Part shown: positions 10,301 to 18,139 of the stretch, piece after piece
Layout: each line of letters starts with the position of its first letter
Numbering within the stretch: position 1 is the stretch's first letter
Source: Paenibacillus amylolyticus
Lineage (GTDB): Bacteria > Bacillota > Bacilli > Paenibacillales > Paenibacillaceae
Direction: 5' to 3'
Length of the DNA: 64,000 nt
NCBI RefSeq assembly: GCF_029689945.1
Contig: NZ_CP121451.1
Span: 1,674,001 to 1,738,000, forward strand
Notes under the pieces: model-generated
What the model was told of the DNA's origin: nothing
Database searches by the model: none
Seen by the model: the letters and a program-made list of their open reading frames with translations, nothing else
Made by a program: the position numbers and the translations under genes

Positions 10301-10635
10301 GCCTCACGAACGGTTGCTGTTGCATTGGTCAGATCTGTACCATAATCGAATTCGAGTGTAATCGATGCTGCATTCTCCATGGAAGTGGAGGTAACAGTCT
10401 TCACCCCATCGACATTGCGCAGCTTCTGTTCCAGCGGCTTCGTGACATCTTCAACAATACCCTCTGGTGCAGCCCCCGGATCAATGGCGGTGATATTCAG
10501 AAACGGTACGTTGATGTTCGGGATCGTCTCTTGTTTCATCGTCAATCCGCTGTACAGACCTGCGAAAGAGATGATAATCGTCAGAATCCAAATCGCAAAC
10601 TTGTTGTTCAGTGAAAAATTAATAATACCTTTCAT
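7375..10635 (-). CDS. swrC: RND-family efflux transporter (AcrB/SwrC type)
   Basis: A 1086-residue inner-membrane proton-driven exporter, full length for the family. It has a first membrane segment at about 12-30, a long extracytoplasmic loop, the proton-relay Asp pair in GRVVDDSIVVIENIYRR near 465, and a mirrored second half ending in helices near 1000-1075. Gram-positive members such as B. subtilis SwrC export lipopeptides or fatty acids; the substrate here is unknown. An unusual Gly/Ala/Gln-rich insert of about 70 residues (about 247-316) sits in the first extracytoplasmic loop. It lies 33 bases after the TetR gene on the same strand, so the two form an operon. No membrane-fusion or outer-membrane partner is nearby. 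Confidence 0.92.
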   Translation of the reverse strand: MKGIINFSLNNKFAIWILTIIISFAGLYSGLTMKQETIPNINVPFLNITAIDPGAAPEGIVEDVTKPLEQKLRNVDGVKTVTSTSMENAASITLEFDYGTDLTNATATVREALNEVQLPDSVQKPTISKFSINSFPVVSLSLSDKDGGDLEQLTRLVESDIQPALEDIDGVAQVQVSGQYVKEVQLKFDQAKMAELGLSEDTVNGIVQGSSIRVPLGLFELDKSQKAVVVDGNIVDIDDLKNLAIPVVPGGAGAATGTGSGAAPQGAGAPTGESSAAGEAGQGTAPGAAQGTDQAAGQAAGGNASAGSPSGAANAPGIPTVKLSEIAKIEVIGQAESISRTDGKESIGISIVKSNDANTVDVVNAVKDKAEELQSQFKNADLTVLLDQGKPIQDSVNTMLGKAVFGALFAILIILLFLRNIRSTIISIISIPLSLLMALTALNMMDITLNMMTLGAMTVAIGRVVDDSIVVIENIYRRLTLKGERLKGRELVREATREMFIPILSSTIVTIAVFLPLALVSGMVGELFMPFALTMVFALLASLLVAITIVPMLAHTLFRKGLKNKQNHEEKPGKMAEGYKRLLNWTLSHKLITVSIAVILLVGSLFLYPFIGASFLPEQQDKYVTITYSPQTGSLREDVEKEALVAEKWLLKQPGLEKMQYSIGGTNPLSSMGGGGSNSALFYIEYNEDTKNFTQVKEQLVEGLKKEVSVGTWSELDMSGGLGGSGLSLSIYGDNVEQLKPVSDEILKLVEADKDNFEKADTTLADTYGQYTLVADQEKLSSLGLTAGQLAMALSPTRERPVLTEVDIDNKTYKVYVETDDKTFSSINEIEDETVTSPLGIQVPIKDVAKVEEGTSPNSIMQIDGKVVVQVTANILASDVQKASSNLQAEIDKLDLPDGVEVKFGGTTEQINDTFTQLGLAMLAAIAIVYFVLVVTFGGGLAPFAILFSLPFTVIGIMVGLFIAGGTLDVSAMMGGLMLIGIVVTNAIVLIDRVIHKEKEGLTTREALLEAGATRLRPILMTALATIGALLPLVTGLEESAGIISKGLGITVIGGLISSTLLTLVIVPIVYEFLMKFKRKESKIKK

Positions 10636-10668
10636 ACGATGGTTTCTTCTCCTCTCTGTTTCTCCTGT

Positions 10669-11616
10669 TTATGTGTGTGACGAGTCAGCTTGGATGAACC
10701 GGCTAAACATGGCATCCAATATATGCTGAAGCTCGGAGTGCAAAGCTTGAATGGCCGTTACGTTCTCCAGATTGTGCATCATGCCCAGAATAATGGCACG
10801 CCGCGGTGTGAATTCCATCATCTCCTGCCTGAGAATGGCAATGGTTTCAAGCGCATCATTCTTCGGTTGCCCTGGCGGCAACTCGGAGGCAGCGATATCC
10901 TGCATTTGTTTGATGATATGGATAGGATGTCGCATCACCGTGGAATCTGGATGGATTTCGGTAATCCAGGCAGGCCATTCCTCCAACGGAATCAAAGGCT
11001 CAGGTCGCTGGTTAAGGAATCCATGCGCTGCATAGTCCATCATTTGCAGCAAGTTTGTTGCCATTTTGTTAACAGTGAGAGATGGCATCTCTGTAAACCA
11101 GATTTTGACATAGGAGAGGAACAGTCCGTGTGTCAACAAAATAAGATCAATCGTATATGGTTCAATCTCTGGTCCATACTGCTCTTCCAGCTTATCCTTG
11201 AACCAATGTAAGGTACGAATCTCCAAATCTCTTTGCTGTGGGTGGCACTGTTCCTTGCGTTGCTGTTCATCATCCAGCATCATGCTTCGCAATTGTACCC
11301 GCAAAAATTCCTTGAATTCGGCTACATGAATGAGCAGTGTTTCAATCTGCTTGTGCAGGCGTTCTCGCGAGGAGAGGCTGGTTTCATGCTCAATCTGCGT
11401 CATCTCGTCCATTAGCGTGTACATGCAGTACTCCAGCGTACTGGCTTCCAATTCCTCTTTGGATTTGAACATGATATAAAGGCTGCCTTTGGATATCCCG
11501 CATAGTTCGGCAATCTCTTGCATGGATGTTGCAGCACTGCCTTTGGATGAGAATAACTTGAGTGCTGTAGTAATGATGAGTTTTTTCTTCTCGTTCATCT
11601 CATGTATAGGGTTCAT
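10669..11616 (-). CDS. TetR-family regulator of the RND exporter
   Basis: A 315-residue regulator. The N-terminal TetR helix-turn-helix is clear: ITTALKLFSSKGSAATSMQE followed by IAELCGISKGSLYIMFKSKE. The protein is about 100 residues longer than a typical TetR, with an all-helical C-terminal extension. I chose ATG 11616 behind GAGGTGA; an open frame continues upstream to 11994 but that part has no domain and no site. It precedes the exporter in one operon and most likely represses it in response to a substrate. Confidence 0.85.
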   Translation of the reverse strand: MNPIHEMNEKKKLIITTALKLFSSKGSAATSMQEIAELCGISKGSLYIMFKSKEELEASTLEYCMYTLMDEMTQIEHETSLSSRERLHKQIETLLIHVAEFKEFLRVQLRSMMLDDEQQRKEQCHPQQRDLEIRTLHWFKDKLEEQYGPEIEPYTIDLILLTHGLFLSYVKIWFTEMPSLTVNKMATNLLQMMDYAAHGFLNQRPEPLIPLEEWPAWITEIHPDSTVMRHPIHIIKQMQDIAASELPPGQPKNDALETIAILRQEMMEFTPRRAIILGMMHNLENVTAIQALHSELQHILDAMFSRFIQADSSHT

Positions 11617-11729
11617 TAACGATACATTCACCTCATCAGGGAACTTGTGAGTTCTTAAATTGACTTTAAGGTCAAACCAAGTATAAACGATCTGGATGAA
11701 GGAATTCAAATGGGAGTAAATTGGAAATA

Positions 11730-11873
11730 TTAGAGTGGTTGGTTGTCTCCAGTGAAGGCGTACAAGGCCAGTATAATAATGGCGGCTAGAGCGATGAGAT
11801 AGAAGATGGCCAGGGCGGTCAGAAGGGCATACCCTGTATAAGAGCCCATGCGTGAAAATAATTTTTTCATCAT
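11730..11873 (-). CDS. Small single-pass membrane protein
   Basis: A 47-residue protein with a positively charged start (MMKKLFSRM) and one long hydrophobic helix (about 14-40). AAAGGAAG lies 7 bases before the ATG at 11873, and the frame upstream of that has no site. It stands alone between the TetR gene and a bidirectional terminator. Function unknown; it may be a small stress or envelope peptide. Confidence 0.6.
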   Translation of the reverse strand: MMKKLFSRMGSYTGYALLTALAIFYLIALAAIIILALYAFTGDNQPL

Positions 11874-11932
11874 GACGACTTCCTTTCTTACGTAGCAAAG
11901 TGTAGAGAGGTTTCCTATCTGTATCATATCCC

Positions 11933-11968
11933 AAAAAAGACGACCTCCTGATTGAAGTCGTCTTTTTT
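11933..11968. terminator. Bidirectional hairpin terminator
   Basis: AAAAAAGACGAC and GTCGTCTTTTTT form a perfect 12-bp stem with a 12-base loop, with U tracts on both strands. It separates the ykkD end from the small membrane protein's upstream region. Confidence 0.85.
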
Positions 11969-12050
11969 ATATTACTAAATTTAATAGATATCATAATGGA
12001 AGCTAAGAATTACACGCTAACGGAGATTGCAGAACCGACTTTTACTTTCA

Positions 12051-12365
12051 TTATGTGATCAGTTTCAGACCCACAGCTGCCACCAAAATCATCGCGATAA
12101 ACAGGATACGCTTCGCTTCTTTCCGTTCACCGAAGAGGAACATGCCTGTTAACGTACTGCCGACGGTCCCGATCCCGGTCCACACGGCATACGCTGTGCC
12201 CATGGGAATGGACGTCATGGCGTAGGATAACAGCGAGAAGCTGAACACAAACGATACCAGCATCAGTACGATATAGGGCCATCCTTTGCGAGTAGAAGCA
12301 CCATTAATGCCAATCACGCCAAATATCTCACATATGCCTGCACCTACAATTGCCATCCAAGCCAT
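12051..12365 (-). CDS. ykkD: Small multidrug resistance subunit YkkD
   Basis: A 104-residue four-helix transporter of the SMR family. It matches the B. subtilis YkkD pattern (LLSYAMTSIPMGTAYAVWTG, then GIGTVGS) but begins with [17 protein letters not shown], keeping the membrane Glu at position 13. YkkC and YkkD work as a heterodimer; members of this group export guanidinium or small cationic drugs. The ATG overlaps the last base of the ykkC stop. Confidence 0.9.
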   Translation of the reverse strand: MAWMAIVGAGICEIFGVIGINGASTRKGWPYIVLMLVSFVFSFSLLSYAMTSIPMGTAYAVWTGIGTVGSTLTGMFLFGERKEAKRILFIAMILVAAVGLKLIT

Positions 12366-12706
12366 TATGCTGCACCTCCTTGGGCTTCTTGCTGATCGGT
12401 AACCAGCTTCAGTCCGATTACGCCGCAGAGCAGCAGTCCAATGAGCAATACTTTGGCCAGGCGGAACGGTTCACCGAACAGGACCATTTCCGTAAGGACG
12501 GTACCCGCCGTTCCAATTCCCGTAAAGACGGCATACACCGTACCCACGGGCAGCTTTTTGGAAGCAGCAATGATCAGTCCAAAGCTAATCACGATGGCGA
12601 TCCCCGTCAGAGTCCACTCCCAGGCATTCGAGGCATGTTTCAGCCCGCTTACCCAGACAATCTCAATAATTCCACCGATAAATACATATAACCAGTTGCG
12701 GTTCAT
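12365..12706 (-). CDS. ykkC: Small multidrug resistance subunit YkkC
   Basis: A 113-residue SMR partner of YkkD, with the conserved membrane Glu in [16 protein letters not shown] and the core [20 protein letters not shown]. The overall match to B. subtilis YkkC as I remember it is close. The ATG overlaps the TetR stop (ATGA), so TetR, YkkC and YkkD are co-translated. Confidence 0.9.
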   Translation of the reverse strand: MNRNWLYVFIGGIIEIVWVSGLKHASNAWEWTLTGIAIVISFGLIIAASKKLPVGTVYAVFTGIGTAGTVLTEMVLFGEPFRLAKVLLIGLLLCGVIGLKLVTDQQEAQGGAA

Positions 12707-13326
12707 GATGTTGATTCTCCTTCCGGCACAACGATGGGTGCCTCTTCGTTCAGATGATGAATGCCATGCCAGAAGACTGGCCAGGCTGCTTCGAGTCGTC
12801 TCTTGTATCGCCGCGAGCTTCCATAGATAATCTCCACGGTAATGCCATCGAGAAATGTCATGAATGCAATGGCAGCCTGTTCCGCGGGAATGGGTGGCAG
12901 ATCTCCATCACGCATTGCCTTTTGCAGCAGGCGGCTCAGTACGCGTTCCATGCCGTCAATAAACGGATACACCAGATCCATCACTTCGTTATATAGAGAA
13001 AGCGGCGGATAAAAACAATTGCGCAGCATGAAGCGAGCAGAGGCGTGGGTATTGTACTCTTGTTCGAACCACGCTAGTAAGCCCTTCAGCCTGTGCTCCA
13101 GTGGCATGTCCGCATGATCACGGAAATACTCCAGGGTGTGCCGCTGCACCTCTTGAAATGCAAAGGCCAGTGTGTGTAGAAACAAGTCATCCTTGCAACT
13201 GAAATGGGCATATATCGACGGTTTTTTAATCCCGACTTCATCAGCAATTGCTCTCAGAGAAGCTCCCTCATAGCCATCTTTGGCAAAATGAAACAGGGCT
13301 GCATCCCGAATGGATTGTGCAGTCAT
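12703..13326 (-). CDS. TetR-family regulator of the YkkCD exporter
   Basis: A 207-residue TetR protein with a standard helix-turn-helix ([20 protein letters not shown] then [20 protein letters not shown]). It is first in the operon with ykkC and ykkD and lies 11 bases from a 16-bp palindrome, so it likely represses itself and the transporter. The C-terminal ligand domain is normal in length. Confidence 0.92.
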   Translation of the reverse strand: MTAQSIRDAALFHFAKDGYEGASLRAIADEVGIKKPSIYAHFSCKDDLFLHTLAFAFQEVQRHTLEYFRDHADMPLEHRLKGLLAWFEQEYNTHASARFMLRNCFYPPLSLYNEVMDLVYPFIDGMERVLSRLLQKAMRDGDLPPIPAEQAAIAFMTFLDGITVEIIYGSSRRYKRRLEAAWPVFWHGIHHLNEEAPIVVPEGESTS

Positions 13327-13337
13327 TAGATCACCTT

Positions 13338-13353
13338 CCTAACGGTCGTTAGG
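13338..13353. promoter_or_regulatory. Palindromic TetR operator
   Basis: CCTAACGGTCGTTAGG is an inverted repeat with 7-bp perfect arms (CCTAACG and CGTTAGG). It sits between the TetR start and its upstream region, where a self-repressing TetR would bind. Confidence 0.8.
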
Positions 13354-13390
13354 TAATTATATTTTCACACTTCACATTGTCTGTCAAGAT

Positions 13391-13428
13391 GAAAATATCC
13401 GCCTGCACAGTAAAGTACAGGCGGATAT
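13391..13428 (-). terminator. Terminator of the phospholipase-D-like gene
   Basis: ATATCCGCCTG and CAGGCGGATAT form a perfect 11-bp stem with a 12-base loop. On the - strand it ends in TTTTC, just after the PLD-like stop. Confidence 0.8.
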
Positions 13429-13452
13429 CAGCGGTATGAATTTAGTTTCTGA

Positions 13453-14928
13453 TCAAAAGGTCGTAAAACCGAGAATCAGCTGCAGCTTATATACGATACC
13501 TTTCAAAAACGTTGTTTTCTCCTGGAACTCATTCAGGTTTAACGTAAACTCCGCATCATCATTATTCCAAATTCGCTCAAAATAATTCGCGATATCGCGG
13601 GTGAACTTATTGTTAGCAGGAGCCGCAACCCATAGATCATTCTCCAGATTGTAGTCATTCATGTTTCGGGGTGTGAAGTTGGTTGAACCGCCAATGACAA
13701 TATGATCTCCAGTCGCTTTGGCCATATAGATCATCTTGGTATGGTATTGCTCCTTGGTGGTGTTATACCAGCGAATCTGTATGTTCCCGTTGGATTTATC
13801 ATGCAATTCGGCGGCGACAGGGCGGTTCGGGATGCCGATCTTTTCCTGACCAAAGGCATTTTCATTTGGATCAAGTACAAGCCGGATCTCGGTTCCGCGT
13901 TCCGATGCATCGAGCAGGGCTTCCAACACTTTCGGAGAGGCCACATAGAACATGCCCATCCATAAGGTGTCACCTTTGCCAGCCTGATTAATCTCATGGA
14001 GTACAGCGTCATTCACTTTGCCTTCCGTTAAATAGCGTATTCGCAAGTCTCCCGTGTTGGAATCTGTGGAAGGCGCTGTGTAGGCAGGAACCTGACCTCC
14101 GCCTGAGATGTCCAGTACAGCTTGCTCTGACTGAAGAATATCGCCAATGACGGGACCGGTTACTTCAAAGGCAATATTCGAGTGGTAGGCACTCGCATCA
14201 TGAATATTGCCTGAAGAGACAATCGCTTTCTTTTCGCTAACGACAACTTTGCGATGATTCGCCTTCACATTGAGCAGCTTGAGGTAGGAACGTACAGTGA
14301 CATCCGGACCATCCGTGGCCATCAGGTTCTTGATCCAGCCATCTCCGGATTGGCCGAACCATTGGAAGAAGGTCCGCCAGACCGCAGAGTATACCGGAGT
14401 TGAATCACGCAAAGGGTCAACATCCGTGATGACCACGTGAATGCCTGCTTGTGTCATTTGTTCCAGCAACGGATTGGGTGCTGAGTTATAGTTGGTGTTT
14501 ACTTCATCTGTGATGAACCAGATGTCCATATCAGGATGCTGATTTTTTTTGGCGACCAGAGCTTCCGTGAATTCCGAACTGACAGGTGGGAAGTTCTGTC
14601 CCTTGTGCTGATAATTATTGAACAGGAACATATCCACCAGGACAAACTGCTCTGCTTCCTCCACAATTTGCATCATGCGCTGAAAGATCTGCTGTTCATG
14701 CTGCATCTGTCCATCGGAGGAGGGATACGTGAGGTCATGCAGGAAATCGACTTGATCCACACGATACTCGGGACTTTCATAGGAAATACCTGGTGGTAAT
14801 GGTTTGTATGTCTGATAGAGCATGACGGCGATAAGCCATAAGGCCAATAGGGCGAGCCCTGTTCGTATGTATGGAAATTTGCCGCGTGATGACTTGCGGT
14901 CAGATGTATGGCGGCGCAATGAGACCAA
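13453..14928 (-). CDS. Membrane-anchored phospholipase-D-like protein
   Basis: A 491-residue protein with one N-terminal membrane helix (RTGLALLALWLIAVMLY, about 22-40) and an extracytoplasmic domain with two PLD-type HxK motifs: NHRKVVVSEKKAIVSSGN and YHTKMIYMAKATGDHIVIGG. The second is followed by STNFT, as in cardiolipin-synthase relatives. PLD enzymes cleave or transfer phosphodiesters; the substrate here is unknown. I prefer TTG 14928 because AAGGGGGAG lies 7 bases upstream; the frame remains open to 15162 but without a site. It is a single gene with its own terminator. Confidence 0.82.
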   Translation of the reverse strand: MVSLRRHTSDRKSSRGKFPYIRTGLALLALWLIAVMLYQTYKPLPPGISYESPEYRVDQVDFLHDLTYPSSDGQMQHEQQIFQRMMQIVEEAEQFVLVDMFLFNNYQHKGQNFPPVSSEFTEALVAKKNQHPDMDIWFITDEVNTNYNSAPNPLLEQMTQAGIHVVITDVDPLRDSTPVYSAVWRTFFQWFGQSGDGWIKNLMATDGPDVTVRSYLKLLNVKANHRKVVVSEKKAIVSSGNIHDASAYHSNIAFEVTGPVIGDILQSEQAVLDISGGGQVPAYTAPSTDSNTGDLRIRYLTEGKVNDAVLHEINQAGKGDTLWMGMFYVASPKVLEALLDASERGTEIRLVLDPNENAFGQEKIGIPNRPVAAELHDKSNGNIQIRWYNTTKEQYHTKMIYMAKATGDHIVIGGSTNFTPRNMNDYNLENDLWVAAPANNKFTRDIANYFERIWNNDDAEFTLNLNEFQEKTTFLKGIVYKLQLILGFTTF

Positions 14929-15055
14929 CGGTGGACTCCCCCTTCTGTACGTGCTGAGTTCTATTACCACACGGATGATAACGTTGACGCAGGATAACCC
15001 GGCAGAATAATGATTGTGGCCGTAAAATGCATATCGCAAAATTGTCAGGATGCAA

Positions 15056-15106
15056 TCGACAGGTGTCTGAGCGTTGTGTATAATGAGTGTATTATTTTTG
15101 TAGAAT
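15056..15106 (+). promoter_or_regulatory. carH promoter with three tandem 11-bp operator repeats
   Basis: A -35 TCGACA at 15056-15061 and a -10 TATAAT at 15079-15084 are 17 bases apart. Three heptamers spaced exactly 11 bases apart lie on the -10 and just downstream: GTATAAT at 15078, GTATTAT at 15089 and GTAGAAT at 15100. The same array is found at the crt promoter, which suggests that CarH represses its own gene. The remaining gap to the PLD gene (14929-15155) shows nothing else. Confidence 0.75.
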
Positions 15107-15155
15107 GTTAGGGTTTTCATATGCCTGACAAGGACGGGAACCAGGGATATAACCT

Positions 15156-16141
15156 GTGACATCTGGACATTTAGGAAAGAAAGTGGGTAATAAGGTGTAT
15201 TCCATCAAACAAGTCGCAGCCATGCTCGATATCAGGGCAGTAACCATCCGGGCTTGGGAGAATCGGTACAGTGCGGTCACCCCTGAGCGGACAGAATCGG
15301 GTTATCGAATGTATACCGAAGAGAATGTTGCAGATCTGCGCTGGTTGAAAGAACAAGTAGAGGTACATCAGACCAACATTTCGGAAGCGGTACGGATGTT
15401 AAAACAAAACAAATTAAACGCACCCGAAGAGGCTGTGCCTATTCCGATCATGGCTCCGGTGCCTACGATGGAAGAAGCCTACGCACGCATGGCAGATCAG
15501 ATCTATGACTCGCTCTACAACTTTCAGGGTGAACGTGCCAACGGCCTGATTGATTTCGGTTTCACCATGTATGGATACGACTCGATGTTCTATCATGTGC
15601 TGGTGCCCATCCTGATTCGCGTTGGAGATGCATGGGAGCAAGGCAGGGCTTCGGTGGCTCAGGAACACTTCATGACTCAGCTGATTTCACAGCGGTTTTA
15701 TCAGTTTTTCCATCTGTTCCCGATCTATCCGCATCTGCCCAAAGTTCTGGCATTGTGTCCGGAAGGGGAGCACCATCAGGTTGGATTGCTGCTGTTCTCT
15801 CTTTTATGCGTAAAAATGGAGCGGAAGTACTTTATCTCGGTGCGAACACGCCAGAAGAAGGTATTTTCCCGATTATTCGAGAGCAAAAGATCAAGTTGGT
15901 CTGCCTTTCGATCACAAGTCGGGGGCTTCTTGAACGGTGTGATCAGCTGATCGAGCGGATACAAAACGAGTTTCCGCAGATTCGCTTCGTGCTGGGCGGG
16001 AAGGGGTATGAGCGTGCAGAACATGCTCGTTACCCGCAATGGATCATGCCGGAGGATTCAGCAGATTGGCAGTCATGGATAGAGCGTGAATATCTCTCGG
16101 ATCGACCTCCTGGTACGAGTTTTGGACAGGCTAATCATTAA
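15156..16141 (+). CDS. carH: CarH/LitR-type MerR regulator with B12-binding light-sensor domain, one apparent 1-nt deletion
   Basis: A light-responsive repressor of carotenoid genes. The N-terminus is a MerR helix-turn-helix (YSIKQVAAMLDIRAVTIRAW). The middle carries the W-x9-EH signature typical of adenosylcobalamin photoreceptors (WEQGRASVAQEH, Trp near 160), and then the cobalamin-ligand motif EHHQVG near 204-209, with SITS and LGGKG further on. The frame breaks at TTTT 15802-15805; one more T joins LLLFSLFMRKNGAEV and gives 328 residues. The residue after the Trp is Glu, not the His that forms the lit-state adduct in Thermus CarH as I recall. GTG 15156 has AGGGA 8 bases upstream; GTG 15183 is an alternative. 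It precedes the crt operon and its promoter carries the same repeats. Confidence 0.87.
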
Positions 16142-16181
16142 ACATAATCTCAAATGATATGAATAGGTTACTGTATACAGG

Positions 16182-16217
16182 ACATCCTTTGACGAAAGTG
16201 ATCAAAGGATGTTTTTT
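16182..16217 (+). terminator. Rho-independent terminator of carH
   Basis: ACATCCTTTGA and TCAAAGGATGT form an 11-bp stem followed by TTTTTT. It separates carH from the crt operon, so each has its own promoter. Confidence 0.9.
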
Positions 16218-16255
16218 GCGTTTATGATTGGAACTAACGAATATTTACACTTACA

Positions 16256-16399
16256 ACTCCGATGACAGAACAACCTTCCGATCGCTGTTATCCCCGGATT
16301 TTTTGATTCCTTTTCTAAGGGGAAAACCGGTGATAAAGGCGAACGCTCCGCTTCTTCTGGTTTTTTCTGTCCTCTTCGTTTCGTGTAAATGTTTAGTTC
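16256..16399 (-). repeat. Dispersed structured intergenic repeat (family A, copy 2)
   Basis: Reverse-complement match to 2122-2305. It keeps the block CGATCGGAAGGTTGTTCTGT and the hairpin in which TTATCCCCGGATTTTTTGAT pairs with GGGGAAAACCGGTGATAA. It is about 40 bases shorter than copy 1. It lies between the carH terminator and the crt promoter, where no gene is seen. Confidence 0.75.
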
Positions 16400-16451
16400 A
16401 ATTCAAATAATTAGATTGGCAGAGTAATTTGACCCGTCGGTCATTTTTTAG

Positions 16452-16491
16452 TTTACAAGGCCGTATAATATTTGTATTATATTTGTATAAT
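16452..16491 (+). promoter_or_regulatory. crt operon promoter with three tandem 11-bp CarH-type repeats
   Basis: A -35 TTTACA (16452-16457) and a -10 TATTAT (16475-16480) are separated by 17 bases. Three contiguous 11-mers cover the spacer, the -10 and the next bases: GGCCGTATAAT (16459), ATTTGTATTAT (16470) and ATTTGTATAAT (16481). A tetrameric CarH bound here would block RNA polymerase. The geometry matches the 11-bp direct repeats known for CarH operators in other bacteria, as I recall them. Confidence 0.78.
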
Positions 16492-16589
16492 GTTTTTGCG
16501 GTTACCCGCTTGAAGTGTTCTCGGGCGGTTTAATAATAGGTTAGGGGCTAAAGAACTATAGGAATTCCCTACATAGAGAGGTGAGTGGC

Positions 16590-18139
16590 ATGATACCGAA
16601 TCAACAACGCAAACGTGCAGCTGTTATTGGCGCGGGTCCGGGTGGACTTGCAGCAGCGATGTTATTGTCCGGTCAGGGGTACGAAGTAGATGTGTATGAG
16701 AAACAGCCAGTCATCGGGGGACGTTCTGCCAGATTGGAACTGGGTGAATATCGATTCGACCGGGGCGCTACATTTTTGATGATGCCTCAGCTGATTAAAG
16801 AGATGTTCGACGTGGTGGGACGCAAGTTATCCGACTATGTTCACATGAAAGAGCTGACCCCGCTGTACGCACTGAACTTTGGTGACAAGGTGTTCAAGCC
16901 TTCTCGTAATCGTGAAGATACAGCTGCACAGATTAAGGAATTGTTTCCAGGCAATGAGGACAATTACCTTCGGTTCATGCAGGAAGAAGAAGTGAAGTTT
17001 GGCAAAGTGATGCCCTTGCTCCGTCGTCCTTTTGGCAGGCTGACGGACTATCTGCGCAAAGATGCGGTAACCGCTCTACCCAAGCTGGATGTCCACAACA
17101 CCGTCTATGGGATCTTGTCCCGCTATTTTACAGATGAGCGTCTACGCTGGGCATTTACATTCCAATCCAAATACCTTGGCATGTCTGCCTGGGATTGTCC
17201 GGTACATTTACCATACTATCGTTCATCGAGCATCACTACGGATTGTTCCACCCCATTGGCGGTGTGAATCGAGTTTTCCAGGCCATGGCTGATGTTGTGG
17301 AAGAATACGGAGGACGAATACATACTTCCACCCCGGTGAAACAGGTCATCGTTCGCAATGGTCGCGCAGAAGGTGTGTTGCTGGAGAACGGTGAACGCAT
17401 CCAAGCGGATCATGTGGTTGTGAACGCCGACTTCGCACATGCGGTGAACCATCTGTTCGAACCGGGCGTACTGAAGAAATATTCCCCGGAGAAAATGAAA
17501 CGCAAAAAGTACTCCTGTTCTACAGCGATGCTGTATCTGGGCGTGGATGGTGAAGTGGATCTGCCGCATCACTCGATCTATTTTCCCGAGGACTACCGGT
17601 TGAACGTTGATGAGATTACGAAGCACAAAATGTTATCAGCCGATCCATCTCTATATATTCATAACCCTTCCAGACTCGATTCGACGCTGGCACCAGAAGG
17701 AAAATCTGCTCTTTATGTTCTCATGCCTACGCCTAACCTTACCGCAGACATCGATTGGGAGGCAGAACGGCAGAATGTGCAGGAGGCCATGATGAAACGC
17801 ATGGAAGGCATTCCTGAACTGGCCGACATTCGTAGCCGGATCGAAGAATGTATGCTGTTCACTCCACTCGATTGGGAGACGGAACTGGATGTGTATCGCG
17901 GAGCAACATTTAATATGGCACATAATTTGGGTCAGATGATGTACCTGCGTCCCCATAACCAGTTTGAAGAACTGAAAAGTGTGTGGCTGGTAGGCGGCGG
18001 GACACATCCGGGCAGCGGATTGCCAACGATCTTTGAGTCGGCTCGAATCAGCGTGAGGCTGATCCAGGAAGAGGACGCCAGAACAAGTTCCAAGCCATCC
18101 GCTTACGTGAAGACAGCAGAAGCCGGAGGGCATTCATGA
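16590..18139 (+). CDS. CrtN-like carotenoid desaturase/oxygenase 1, one apparent 1-nt deletion
   Basis: An FAD-dependent phytoene-desaturase-family enzyme, first gene of the operon. The FAD motif AAVIGAGPGGLAAAMLL lies at about 10-26, and the family C-terminal signature VGGGTHPGSGLPTIFESA near 465-485. The frame breaks at GG 17201-17202; one more G joins SAWDCPGTFTILSFIEHHYG and gives 516 residues. Related enzymes desaturate dehydrosqualene or oxidise the chain end. ATG 16590 follows GAGGTG by 6 bases. The next gene overlaps by ATGA. Which of the three CrtN-like genes does which step cannot be read from the sequence. Confidence 0.85.

Noticed and set aside
7648..10614. Many open frames on the + strand opposite the RND exporter
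   Set aside because: They are reverse-frame shadows of a well-supported gene, with no sites or domains.
11617..11994. A 441-residue form of the TetR regulator
   Set aside because: The extra 126 residues have no domain, no ribosome site, and cover the small membrane gene on the same strand; ATG 11616 behind GAGGTGA is normal.
12707..13450. Guanidine-I riboswitch upstream of ykkCD
   Set aside because: The genes are preceded directly by an overlapping TetR gene and a palindrome; I see no aptamer-like conserved ACGR bulges in the short leader, though a model search was not possible.
17195..18139. crtN1 and crtN2 each as two separate short genes, or as pseudogenes
   Set aside because: The halves complement each other in one family alignment, and single-base run deletions at 17201 and 18963 explain the split.
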